From contig NZ_JODL01000011.1 of the NCBI RefSeq assembly GCF_000718985.1, positions 74,857 through 138,856 of the forward strand: a DNA stretch of 64,000 bases, given 5' to 3'. The number at the start of each line of letters is the position of its first letter. Positions within the stretch are counted from its first letter, which is position 1. The notes beneath the pieces are model-generated. The model worked only from the letters and a program-made list of their open reading frames with translations. It made no database searches and was not told where the DNA came from. This document shows, in pieces, positions 52,234 to 61,995 of the stretch. The position numbers and the translations under genes were made by a program. Source of the DNA: Streptomyces megasporus. GTDB taxonomy: Bacteria; Actinomycetota; Actinomycetes; Streptomycetales; Streptomycetaceae.

Positions 52234-53937
52234 ATGACCGAGGAGATCGTGGTAGGCCGCGGCGACCCCGTCTATCTCGCGCACGCCTACCTGACGAAGG
52301 TACCCGTGCCCGCGATTACGCCGTTCATCAAGGCCTACTGCCCGCCCGGCGGCGTCGTGGTTGACCCGTTCGCCGGGTCTGGCATGACCGGGGTCGCAGC
52401 GCGGATCACCGGACGCCAAGCGCGACTGTCGGACATTTCTGTACTGGGACGCCATATCGGCTCCAATTACCTGAATATGGTCGAAAGGGATGAATTCACC
52501 AGAGCTGCGCAGGCCGTCATCAAGCGGGCCAAGGACGCTATCGGCAAGATCTACGAGGTCCCCTGCAGTGGGTGCGGTGGAACCGGCCAGCTCGCGAAGA
52601 CCGTGTGGAGCGTCCTGGTGAAGTGCGCGGGCTGCGAGAAGCCCGTGAACTACTACCACTCGCTCGAGGCCGCGGAATGGTCGAAGCCGAAAATGATCTG
52701 TCCCCACTGCTCAGCCCGCATCTCGAGCAAGCTCGAGCGCGTGGGCGAGCGGCCCGTGGTCGACTACATCAACTGCGCCTGCTCCTCGAAGCAGCGTGAG
52801 CAGCCAGCGGTCGCCGCGCCGAGCATCGACGTCGATGGCCTGGACTTCCCCCACGTCGAAATCACGCCTGACCGGGAGATGTACCGGGCGTCTGCACTGG
52901 GTAAGAGTGGTTACACGACCGTAGCTTCTTTCTATTCGCCACGTAACCTGCGCACTCTGGTAGCCCTGCGCGATGAGATCCGCGGGGTTGAGGACCGCGC
53001 CCTGAGCCAGAAGCTGCTGTTCGCGTTCACCGCGACGTTGACGCGGGCGAGTAAGCGGTACCAGTGGTCACACAAGCGCCCGTTGAATGCCGCGAACCAG
53101 AACTACTACATCGCGCCGGTCTTCTACGAGTGGAACGTCTTCGAGCTCTTCGAGCGCAAGACGACCGCCGTATTGAAGGCTGATGACTGGATCCGGGCGC
53201 AGGCGCTCACGCATAACGTGGACGCGGGCATGGTGCCTGCGGAGTACGTCACGGAGAGCGCTGCGGAGCTATCCCTGCCGGACGCGAGCGTGGACTACGT
53301 GTTCACGGATCCGCCGTTCGGTTCGAACCTCTTCTACGCGGATATGGCCCTGTTCCAGGAGGGCTGGCTGGATGGCTTCACGGACGCCGATAAGGAAGCG
53401 GTGATCGATCGCTCCACCGGTACGAAGCGCACGGCGGGCCGCTACGAGACACTGCTGACGGAGTCGCTCAAGCAGTGCCGCCGCGTCCTGAAGCCTGGCG
53501 GGCGCATCTCGATGGTCTTCGGTAACTCTTCGGGCAAGATCTGGGCAGTCGTCCAGCGAGCCGTCGCAGCAGCCGGCCTCCGCATCGAGCCGGAGAAGAT
53601 CGCCATCCTGAACAAGGGTCAGCGCTCCGTAAAGGGGCTGGCCTCGGGCTTCGAGCACGTCGCCACGCTCGACCTTGTCTTGACGATGGTTCCGCAAGAC
53701 GACGCCGAGGCTTCGTTCAAGCAGCCGACGACTGAAGCGGTGGCTGCGGCGACGCGCGAGCTGGCTGGTGCTGCTGGCCCTGCCTCTCCGAGCCACCTGT
53801 ACTTGGAGCTGCTCCGCCGCGCACTGCGGGAAGGATGGAGCGTTGCGGACCTCAATCTGCAGACGGCGACGGCAACACTGCTGGATGACGGGTGGAGCAT
53901 CGACCCGAAGACAGGTCTGCTGGTTGAGCCCGAGTAG
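52234..53937 (+). CDS. DNA methyltransferase (adenine/cytosine-N4 type) with zinc ribbons
   Basis: The 567-residue protein has SAM-binding motif I VVDPFAGSGMTGVAA (about 42-56) and catalytic motif IV TDPPFGSN (D359). Between them is an insert with four cysteine pairs (C111/C114, C131/C134, C156/C159, C181/C183), likely zinc ribbons for target recognition. Further motifs are CRRVLKPGGRISMVFGN and an Arg-rich C-terminus. DPPF suggests N6-adenine or N4-cytosine methylation; the site is unknown. The start is uncertain: ATGs at 52201, 52216, 52225 and 52234 are in frame. I prefer 52234, seven bases after the -10 candidate TAACAT. Confidence 0.85.
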   Translation: MTEEIVVGRGDPVYLAHAYLTKVPVPAITPFIKAYCPPGGVVVDPFAGSGMTGVAARITGRQARLSDISVLGRHIGSNYLNMVERDEFTRAAQAVIKRAKDAIGKIYEVPCSGCGGTGQLAKTVWSVLVKCAGCEKPVNYYHSLEAAEWSKPKMICPHCSARISSKLERVGERPVVDYINCACSSKQREQPAVAAPSIDVDGLDFPHVEITPDREMYRASALGKSGYTTVASFYSPRNLRTLVALRDEIRGVEDRALSQKLLFAFTATLTRASKRYQWSHKRPLNAANQNYYIAPVFYEWNVFELFERKTTAVLKADDWIRAQALTHNVDAGMVPAEYVTESAAELSLPDASVDYVFTDPPFGSNLFYADMALFQEGWLDGFTDADKEAVIDRSTGTKRTAGRYETLLTESLKQCRRVLKPGGRISMVFGNSSGKIWAVVQRAVAAAGLRIEPEKIAILNKGQRSVKGLASGFEHVATLDLVLTMVPQDDAEASFKQPTTEAVAAATRELAGAAGPASPSHLYLELLRRALREGWSVADLNLQTATATLLDDGWSIDPKTGLLVEPE

Positions 53938-54513
53938 GCGCTTCGAGTAGGCAGAAAGGCAGCCGCCGTCTCACCAAGAGGTAGCCGCCCTCGCACCGAT
54001 GCCAGGACCAGACTCTAGAACATTGGTCACAGGGCCGTGGACTATTTGTGGACGGCTCTCAGCCAGCCAAGCACCTGCAAAGGCGCCGACCAGCGGCTTC
54101 CTCTGGAAGCTAAACGACCTCCGGAACCGTGTGCACAAGTTGGTCTACGCGAGGAACCGAACAGCCGCAGCCTTCTCTCCGAAAGGCCGTCCCCACGTGA
54201 TCAAGCTTTTCTCAAGCAACGCCCTTGTTCCGCAGAGGACTTGACAGCACCTAGTTGTCAATACCTGCTCGTACACTGCTGCGGAACGATCGCCTCGACG
54301 TACCAGCGTGCCAGCATCGGTATCCCTTCCGCTCTCTGCTGTGTGGCGTGCCGGGCGGCTCCCCGGGGGGCCCATCCGCCGGAGAGCCGCCCACCGCGCC
54401 GGGGAGTTCTCGCCGCTCCCCCAGGCGGTCCCCGAGGACGCCACCCGGACCCATGAGCACCCATCGGGGTCCGGCTGCCTGTGGCGTCTGCGGAGTCTGT
54501 GAGGGGCCGGTCA
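53938..54513. other. Gene-free island segment
   Basis: No coding region is supported in this 576-base gap. Short frames on both strands have no recognisable motif or ribosome-binding site. Confidence 0.4.
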
Positions 54514-55059
54514 TCAGCTGGCCCAGCCGTTTAGGTCGAAGCGGCAGAAGACGCTCTTGCCGCCGGTGTCCCGAGGCGCCCACCAAGTCGCATCGGCGAG
54601 GTTCTGCACGATGAGCAGGCCGCGCCCGTGGTCCGGCAACGTCATCTCGGACGAGACGGCGGAGGCCAGCGGGTCGGGGAGGTCCCCGGTCGGCAGCATC
54701 GGCGGTGTGGAGTCCTGGTCGCACACCTCCACGAACAGCCACTTCGGCCAGGCTCGGAAGGCGACGGAGATGCGCCGTTCCCCGCCGAACCCGCCCTGCC
54801 AGCCGTCCGGGGTGGCGTGGTGCACGGCATTGCCGACCAGTTCCGAGACGCACAGCGTCACGTCGTCCACCAGGTGCCGCAGCTCCCAGTCATGGAGCAC
54901 TTCCGCCGCCGTACGGCGCGCAACGTGTGCAGTGTCCGGCGACTCCGCGTCGAGTATGACCGCGCGGAAGCGCTCGGCCGCCGAGAGCGACGCAGGCTCC
55001 AGGGGGGTGCGGCCCGCAGTCCGCAGGAACGGCTCATGTACTGCTTCGCGCGTCTCCAT
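54514..55059 (-). CDS. Anti-sigma-like HATPase protein
   Basis: The 181-residue protein has GHKL boxes CVSELVGNAVHHA (N), EVCDQDSTPP (G1-like) and DHGRGLLIVQNLAD (G2), with a variable N-terminal third. Streptomyces carry many such proteins, often next to an XRE-family partner, which also occurs here on the opposite side (55279). It may act in sigma-factor or DNA-binding control. The start at 55059 (METREAVHEPF) is the only ATG with family-like spacing. Located at the right end of the island. Confidence 0.85.
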   Translation of the reverse strand: METREAVHEPFLRTAGRTPLEPASLSAAERFRAVILDAESPDTAHVARRTAAEVLHDWELRHLVDDVTLCVSELVGNAVHHATPDGWQGGFGGERRISVAFRAWPKWLFVEVCDQDSTPPMLPTGDLPDPLASAVSSEMTLPDHGRGLLIVQNLADATWWAPRDTGGKSVFCRFDLNGWAS

Positions 55060-55278
55060 GGCGTACCCCTTCGACCCATCGGCGGAGGCGGCGCCCCCGC
55101 CGTCGTGTGAGAACAGTCAAAGGCGGGTTTCACGCAGGTGGGAGTGATCGCCGAGGGGTCCATGTGTACGCCTGGGGATTCACGGAGGGGCGGTGGTTCA
55201 CCAATGAACCCCCTGACCAGAGGGGCAATCTCCGTGTAACGATGGCCGTCTGACGCCTTCTCGGGATGGCAGGGGAGC

Positions 55279-55623
55279 ATGCGCAGGGAGCCGAATCACC
55301 GACTGGTCGCCGTCATGGCCGAGGCCGGAGCCTCAAACAAGGGACTGGCCAGACGTGTACAGGACATCGCCGCACGGCAAGGCGTCCACCTCGAGACCAC
55401 TCACGTTTCCGTCCAACGCTGGTTGGACGGTGGCGGCATCCAGCCGCAGACGGCTGCATTCCTGGCGGAAGCGCTGAGCGAGAAGCTGGGGCGGAAGATC
55501 ACGCCGTCAGATCTCGGATTCACCGAGATGGCACCGGCCGTGCCCATCGGAAACACCGGCTACGCGCACTCGCTGTCTGAAGCACTCGGCCACCTGGACA
55601 CCCTCACCCAGTTCCGAGGGTGA
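55279..55623 (+). CDS. Short XRE/regulator N-terminal fragment-like protein
   Basis: The 114-residue product resembles only the N-terminal domain of the long Streptomyces regulators that begin NxRLxAxMxEAGxSNKGLARRV and contain HVSVQRWLDGGG and LSEKLGRKITPSDLG. Full-length relatives run to about 400 residues with TPR-like repeats; here the protein stops after LGHLDTLTQFRG. It may be a stable small regulator or a truncated gene cut by island rearrangement. AGGGGAG precedes the ATG. It is divergent from the HATPase gene at 54514-55059. Confidence 0.65.
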   Translation: MRREPNHRLVAVMAEAGASNKGLARRVQDIAARQGVHLETTHVSVQRWLDGGGIQPQTAAFLAEALSEKLGRKITPSDLGFTEMAPAVPIGNTGYAHSLSEALGHLDTLTQFRG

Positions 55624-55704
55624 CGATCAGTTCCCGTGCGGTCGTTGAAGAATGAGCGGCCCCGGGGTCACCGAGGCCACTCAGCACCATGGGAGAAGAC
55701 GGGA

Positions 55705-57660
<1,956 letters not shown>

Positions 57661-57675
57661 TGCAAAAGCGCCCCC

Positions 57676-57681
57676 ACGCTA
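57676..57681 (-). promoter_or_regulatory. Candidate -10 box of the thiC transcript
   Basis: TAGCGT on the minus strand lies 16 bases upstream of the start of the TPP aptamer. No good -35 box is seen. Confidence 0.45.
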
Positions 57682-57739
57682 GCGGCTGATACCCGATGCG
57701 CGCCAGGGCGCCCCCACCTCGCCCTGGGATGATCGGGGC

Positions 57740-59098
57740 GTGGACTCTCCTCCTCGCTCTCCGTTCCCCCGCCCCTCACGGCCGCCCGAGCCCGACCACA
57801 CGCCCGCGTCCGTGCCCGGTCACGGTCACTCGCACGCCCACCACCACGGGCCCGCCGAGCCCGTCTCGGCGCGGCTGCGCAGGATCATCGCGGTGGTGCT
57901 GGTGCCGTTCGCCGTGGCGGTGCTCACCGGGCTGGTGGTGCTGTGGCCCGGTGGGACGCCGGAGGGGAAGGAGGGGCAGAGCGGCGTCGGTTACGACCGG
58001 GAGATGTTCTCCGCACGGGTCACCGCGGTGGAGGAGGTGGACTGCGAGGACGTCAACGCCGCCGGTGGGCAACCCGGTCCGAGCGGGGGCGCGGCGGACG
58101 CGCCGCCGCGGGAAGGCGGCACGTGCCTGAAGGCGACCGTCGAGGTCACCGAGGGCGAGGACGCGGGCCACACGTTCCCGGAGATCGTCACCCCGGACGC
58201 CACCCGCCGCCTGGCGGCCGGCCAGGAGGTGGTGGTGGCCCACGCGCCCCAGGCGCCGCGCGAGTTGCAGTACAGCGTGGTGGACGTGCGGCGCACCGTC
58301 CCGTTGGTGGTGCTGGCCGCCGCCTTCGCGCTGGCGGTGGTGGTCGTCGGGCGGCTGCGCGGACTGCTGGCGCTGGTCGGGCTGGCGGCGAGCTTCGCGG
58401 TGCTGACGCTGTTCATCCTGCCGGCGATACTCCAGGGCTCCGATCCGCTGGCCGTGGCGGTGGTGGGGGGCAGCGCGATCATGCTGGCGACGCTGTACCT
58501 GTGCCACGGCGTCAACGCCCGCACCTCCGTCGCCGTCCTGGGGACGCTGGTGTCGCTGTTGCTGATCGGGGTGTTGGGTTCGGCGTTCATCGGCTGGGCG
58601 GAGCTGACGGGCAACACCGACGACCAGACCGGTCTGGTGCACACCCTCTACCCGGACATCGAGATCCGCGGCCTGCTGCTCGCCGGTGTGCTGATCGGCT
58701 CGCTGGGCGTGTTGGACGACGTGACGGTGACGCAGACCTCGGCGGTGTGGGAGTTGCGGCGGGCCGATCCCCGGGCGGGGTGGCGTCGCCTCTACGGCGC
58801 GGCGATGCGCATCGGACGCGACCACATCGCGTCGGTGGTGAACACGCTGGTGCTGGCGTACGCGGGTGCCTCGCTGCCGCTGCTGCTGTTGTTCTCCGTC
58901 GCGGAGAGCGACATGGGGACGGTCGCCGGCAGCGAGGTGGTGGCGGAGGAGATCGTGCGGACGCTGATCGGCTCGATCGGCCTGGTCGCCTCGGTGCCGG
59001 TGACGACGGCGCTGGCCGCGCTGGTGGCGGTGGCGGACCGCGGGGACGGCCGGGACCGGGCGCGGGGGAGGCGGGGGCGGCGTCGGGCGCGGCGCTGA
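57740..59098 (+). CDS. YibE/F family membrane protein
   Basis: The 452-residue protein has a His-rich cytoplasmic head (HGHSHAHHHG), one helix (IIAVVLVPFAVAVLTGLVVLW), an extracytoplasmic beta domain (about 75-180), and a YibE/F membrane domain of seven helices (LVVLAAAFALAVVVVG ... LGVLDDVTVTQTSAVWELRRADP). The motif LGVLDDVTVTQ is characteristic of the family, whose transport role is unknown. The His-rich tail may bind metal. GTG start at 57740; divergent from thiC. Convergent with the DUF5326 gene. Confidence 0.92.
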   Translation: MDSPPRSPFPRPSRPPEPDHTPASVPGHGHSHAHHHGPAEPVSARLRRIIAVVLVPFAVAVLTGLVVLWPGGTPEGKEGQSGVGYDREMFSARVTAVEEVDCEDVNAAGGQPGPSGGAADAPPREGGTCLKATVEVTEGEDAGHTFPEIVTPDATRRLAAGQEVVVAHAPQAPRELQYSVVDVRRTVPLVVLAAAFALAVVVVGRLRGLLALVGLAASFAVLTLFILPAILQGSDPLAVAVVGGSAIMLATLYLCHGVNARTSVAVLGTLVSLLLIGVLGSAFIGWAELTGNTDDQTGLVHTLYPDIEIRGLLLAGVLIGSLGVLDDVTVTQTSAVWELRRADPRAGWRRLYGAAMRIGRDHIASVVNTLVLAYAGASLPLLLLFSVAESDMGTVAGSEVVAEEIVRTLIGSIGLVASVPVTTALAALVAVADRGDGRDRARGRRGRRRARR

Positions 59099-59126
59099 GC
59101 CGCGCCCGCGGCGCCACCGACGTCCG

Positions 59127-59330
59127 TCAGGTGCCGGAGGAGGTGAACTTCCGCACCACGTAGACCAGTCCGCCGACCAGCGCGGCGAAGAGCAGCAGCT
59201 TGAAGAGCAACCCCAGGATGAAGCCGACGATGTTGGCGATCAGCCCTCCGAAGACGAAGATCGCGATGAGGGGGATCGCGACCCACTTCACCCACCACGG
59301 CAGCGCCGCGAAGATCCCCTTGACGTCCAT
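59127..59330 (-). CDS. DUF5326 small membrane protein
   Basis: This 67-residue protein consists of MDVKGIFAALPWWVKWVAIP, two hydrophobic helices (LIAIFVFGGLIANIVGFILG and LLLFAALVGGLVYVV) and a short polar tail (RKFTSSGT). It belongs to DUF5326, a family confined to actinobacteria as far as I know; function unknown. It precedes the YibE/F stop in convergent arrangement. Confidence 0.88.
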   Translation of the reverse strand: MDVKGIFAALPWWVKWVAIPLIAIFVFGGLIANIVGFILGLLFKLLLFAALVGGLVYVVRKFTSSGT

Positions 59331-59494
59331 GCCCGTTACCCGCTTCCTCGTGCCCGGTCGTTCCGGGGCCGCGGCCCTGTGCCGCGATCCTCTTCTCCGC
59401 CTCCGATGCTAGGCGGGCGAGGGGCCCGGCGGGAGACGCACCGGCCCCGGTCCTTCCCCGATCCGGCCCCTAGGGAACCCCGAGGCCGGGCCCG

Positions 59495-59812
59495 TCAGCT
59501 CTCCGGGGGCGAGAAGACCACCAGGACCCGCAGGTCCTCGGAGACGTGGTGGAACTTGTGCGGCACCCCGGCCGGCACGTAGACCACGCTGCCGCGCGCC
59601 ACCTGGGTGGTCTCGTCCCCGACGGTGATCAGCGCCCGGCCGCTGACGACGAAGTACACCTCGTCCTGGCGGTGCGGCTGCTGTGGGTCGAGTTGGCCGC
59701 TGTCCAGGGCGTACAGGCCGACGGACATGTTCCGTTCGCGCAGGAACTGGAGGTAGGCACCCTCGTTGGCGGCCCGCTCCGCCTCCAGTTCGTCCAGCCG
59801 GAACACCTTCAC
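59495..59812 (-). CDS. Single-domain cupin protein
   Basis: The 105-residue protein has cupin motif 1 (PHRQDEVYFVVSGRA, with His and Glu ligands) and motif 2 (VPAGVPHKFHHVSEDL, second His), forming a metal-binding beta barrel. An N-terminal helix (FRLDELEAERAANEG) precedes it. It may be a small isomerase, dioxygenase or sensor; no substrate can be named. It is divergent from the holin-like gene at 59870. Confidence 0.9.
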   Translation of the reverse strand: MKVFRLDELEAERAANEGAYLQFLRERNMSVGLYALDSGQLDPQQPHRQDEVYFVVSGRALITVGDETTQVARGSVVYVPAGVPHKFHHVSEDLRVLVVFSPPES

Positions 59813-59869
59813 AGGTACTCAACCCCTCACCGGTAGGCGGCCGTGTCCGTGTCTGGGACGATCTCGACC

Positions 59870-60247
59870 ATGGTGAATTTCCTCGTCAAAACGATCGCCA
59901 ACGCCGTGGCCCTGGCCGTCGCCGTGTGGCTGCTGGACGACATCACGCTCACGGGTGACGACACCGCCGACAAGACTCTCACGCTGGTCCTCGTGGCGCT
60001 GATCTTCGGTCTGGTCAACGTCGTGGTCAAGCCGATCGCGAAACTGCTCTCCTTCCCGGTGCTGATCCTCACGCTCGGCCTGTTCACCCTGGTGATCAAC
60101 GCGCTGATGCTGCTGCTCACCTCCTGGCTCGCCGAGCAGGTGGACCTGGCCTTCCGCGTCGACGGTTTCTGGACCGCCGTGCTCGGCGGTCTGATCATCT
60201 CCATCGTGTCGTGGGCCGTGAACATGCTGTTGCCCGACGGTGACTGA
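59870..60247 (+). CDS. YvlD/phage-holin-4-like membrane protein
   Basis: The 125-residue protein has four hydrophobic segments: IANAVALAVAVWLL, LTLVLVALIFGLVNVVV, FPVLILTLGLFTLVINALMLLL and AVLGGLIISIVSWAVNMLL. The conserved NVVVKPIAKLLSFPVLILTLG marks the Phage_holin_4_2/YvlD family, which is mostly chromosomal and not lytic. Start at the ATG at 59870 (MVNFLVKTIAN) fits the family; a GTG at 59843 would lengthen it. Confidence 0.9.
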   Translation: MVNFLVKTIANAVALAVAVWLLDDITLTGDDTADKTLTLVLVALIFGLVNVVVKPIAKLLSFPVLILTLGLFTLVINALMLLLTSWLAEQVDLAFRVDGFWTAVLGGLIISIVSWAVNMLLPDGD

Positions 60248-60303
60248 GCGCGGAAGGTCGGGGGACATCGGCACGGCGCCGCCGAGGGGCGATGATGGAG
60301 GGC

Positions 60304-60882
60304 ATGCGCACTCGTCCCTCCGACACCCCTGATCTTCCCGACGCCCCGCCCGGTGACGGCGCCCGTCCGCCGTACCGCGTCTGCTTCGTCTGCACCGGCA
60401 ACATCTGCCGCTCCCCCATGGCCGAGGCCGTCTTCCGCGCCCGTGTGGAGGAGGCCGGGCTGGCGGACCTGGTGGAGGTGAGCAGCGCGGGCACCGGCGG
60501 CTGGCACGTGGGCGACGGTGCCGACCACCGCACGCTCACGGTGCTGGAGACGGCCGGATACGCCCTGGAGCACGTCGCGCGGCAGTTCCGCGGCGACTGG
60601 TTCGAACGGCTGGACCTGGTGATCGCCCTGGACGAGGGGCACCTGCGGGAGCTGAGGGCGCTCGCCCCCACCCCGCGGGACGCGGCGAAGATCCGGCTGC
60701 TGCGCTCGTACGCCCCAGGCGCGGACGCCGAGGGGTGCGACCTGGACGTCCCCGACCCGTACTACGGGGAGATGGAGGGCTTCGAGGAGTGCCTGGCCCT
60801 CGTCGAGGAGGCCGTGCCGAGGCTGCTGGAGGAGGTGCGGGCGGCGGTGGAGGCCGACGGGACCGCCGCCGCGCGGCCGTGA
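60304..60882 (+). CDS. ptpA: Low-molecular-weight protein-tyrosine phosphatase
   Basis: The 192-residue enzyme has the P-loop VCTGNICRSPMAEA (nucleophilic Cys and Arg), AGTGGWHVG, QFRGDWFERLDLVIALD and the acid loop VPDPYYGEMEGFEECL with the general-acid Asp. It should dephosphorylate tyrosine-phosphorylated proteins; the Streptomyces PtpA affects secondary metabolism. A GATGAT -10-like box lies seven bases before the ATG at 60304. Its stop overlaps the next GTG (GTGA), coupling it to the kinase-like gene. Confidence 0.93.
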   Translation: MRTRPSDTPDLPDAPPGDGARPPYRVCFVCTGNICRSPMAEAVFRARVEEAGLADLVEVSSAGTGGWHVGDGADHRTLTVLETAGYALEHVARQFRGDWFERLDLVIALDEGHLRELRALAPTPRDAAKIRLLRSYAPGADAEGCDLDVPDPYYGEMEGFEECLALVEEAVPRLLEEVRAAVEADGTAAARP

Positions 60883-61847
60883 GCGGGACGTCCGACGCCA
60901 TGGGGGCACCTCCCGGGTCCGAAGGACTCCGGATGGGGGCACCTCCCGGGTCCGAAGGACTCCGGGGGAAGGTGGCCGCTCTGACCGGAGCCTCGGTCGA
61001 GGAGATGCGGCCCGTGGGCGGCGGCGACATCTGCGACGCCTACCGGGTCGCGCTCTCCGACGGCCGCACCGTCTTCGCCAAGACCCTCCGTCCCGCCCCC
61101 GAGGGTTTCTTCGCCGCCGAGGCCACCGGCCTGGAGCTGCTGGCCTCCTCGGGGACGGTCGCCGTCCCCGAGGTGTCGGCCGTCGAGGAGGACGTGCTGG
61201 TGCTGGAGTGGGTCGAGCCGGGCCGGGCGGACGCCGCGCAGGCCGAACGGCTCGGCCGCGAACTGGCCGCCCTCCACGCCACACCGGCCCGCGCCTGGGG
61301 CAACCCGGACCCGTCCCGCCCCGCCTACCTCGGCTCGGTTCCCCTGCCCTCGCCCGCCGATCCCCCCGCCGCGCCGGAGGACTGGCCCGCCTTCCACGCC
61401 GAGTGGCGGCTGCTGCCCCTGCTGCGACGGGCCGTCGACGGCGGCGGGATCGCGGGTCGGGACGCCCGTGACGTGGAGCGGCTGTGCGAGGAGCTGTACG
61501 CCGATCCGGGAGACGGCACGGGCGTCTCCGGGCCGCCCCTGCCGCCCGCCGTCGTCCACGGCGACCTGTGGTCGGGCAACGTCCTGTGGTCCGCCGACGG
61601 CCGTGCCCGACTGATCGACCCGGCCGCGCAGGGCGGCCGGCCGGAGACCGACCTGGGGATGCTGGAGCTGTTCGGCTGTCCGCACCTGGAGCGGCTGCTG
61701 GCCGCGTACGAGGAGGTCGGCCCCCTGCCCGGCCTCCGGGCGCGGCTGCCGCTCCACCAGCTCCAGCACCTGCTGGTGCACGCCGTCCTCTTCGGCTCCG
61801 GTTACGGGGCCCGGTGCGGCGCGGCAGCCCGGGCCGCGCTCGGCTGA
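60879..61847 (+). CDS. Fructosamine-3-kinase family protein with duplicated N-terminal segment
   Basis: The 322-residue protein has the fructosamine-kinase/APH fold: VGGGDICDAYRVALSDGRTVFAKTL (nucleotide lysine), LVLEWVEPG, catalytic VVHGDLWSGNVLW and metal-binding LIDPAAQGG, then LGMLELFG. Members phosphorylate glycated proteins or ribulosamines for deglycation. Its N-terminus carries MGAPPGSEGLR twice, from a 33-bp tandem repeat, so the start may be the GTG at 60879 or the ATGs at 60900 or 60933. Overlaps the phosphatase gene by four bases. Confidence 0.9.
   Translation: MSGTSDAMGAPPGSEGLRMGAPPGSEGLRGKVAALTGASVEEMRPVGGGDICDAYRVALSDGRTVFAKTLRPAPEGFFAAEATGLELLASSGTVAVPEVSAVEEDVLVLEWVEPGRADAAQAERLGRELAALHATPARAWGNPDPSRPAYLGSVPLPSPADPPAAPEDWPAFHAEWRLLPLLRRAVDGGGIAGRDARDVERLCEELYADPGDGTGVSGPPLPPAVVHGDLWSGNVLWSADGRARLIDPAAQGGRPETDLGMLELFGCPHLERLLAAYEEVGPLPGLRARLPLHQLQHLLVHAVLFGSGYGARCGAAARAALG
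60900..60965 (+). repeat. Perfect 33-bp tandem repeat in the kinase N-terminus
   Basis: Units 60900-60932 and 60933-60965 are identical and each begins ATGGGGGCACCTCCCGG. The motif resembles a GGGGGCACCTCCC element repeated in Streptomyces genomes. Each unit brings its own in-frame ATG. Confidence 0.9.
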
Positions 61848-61879
61848 GCGGCGCGCGTACGCTCGAAGGCGCCGGCACG

Positions 61880-61965
61880 GCGGCCGGGGAGAACGGCGGT
61901 CGAGCGGTTGAGGGGAACGGCGATCGGGGAGAACGGCGGTCGGGAAGGCGCCGGTCGGAGGACGC
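61880..61965. repeat. Short imperfect repeats before the cystathionine lyase gene
   Basis: GGGGAGAACGGCGGTCG occurs twice exactly and related GGGGAACGGCGATCG once, between the kinase stop and the next gene. Confidence 0.55.
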
Positions 61966-61995
61966 CGGGCGGAGGACGAACGCGAGGAGCGGCAC

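Noticed and set aside
53999..54244. 81-residue plus-strand frame after the methyltransferase
   Set aside because: No start signal or family resemblance; likely non-coding remnant sequence.
59870..60247. Prophage indicated by the holin-like gene
   Set aside because: The YvlD-like family is mostly chromosomal and no other phage genes are nearby.
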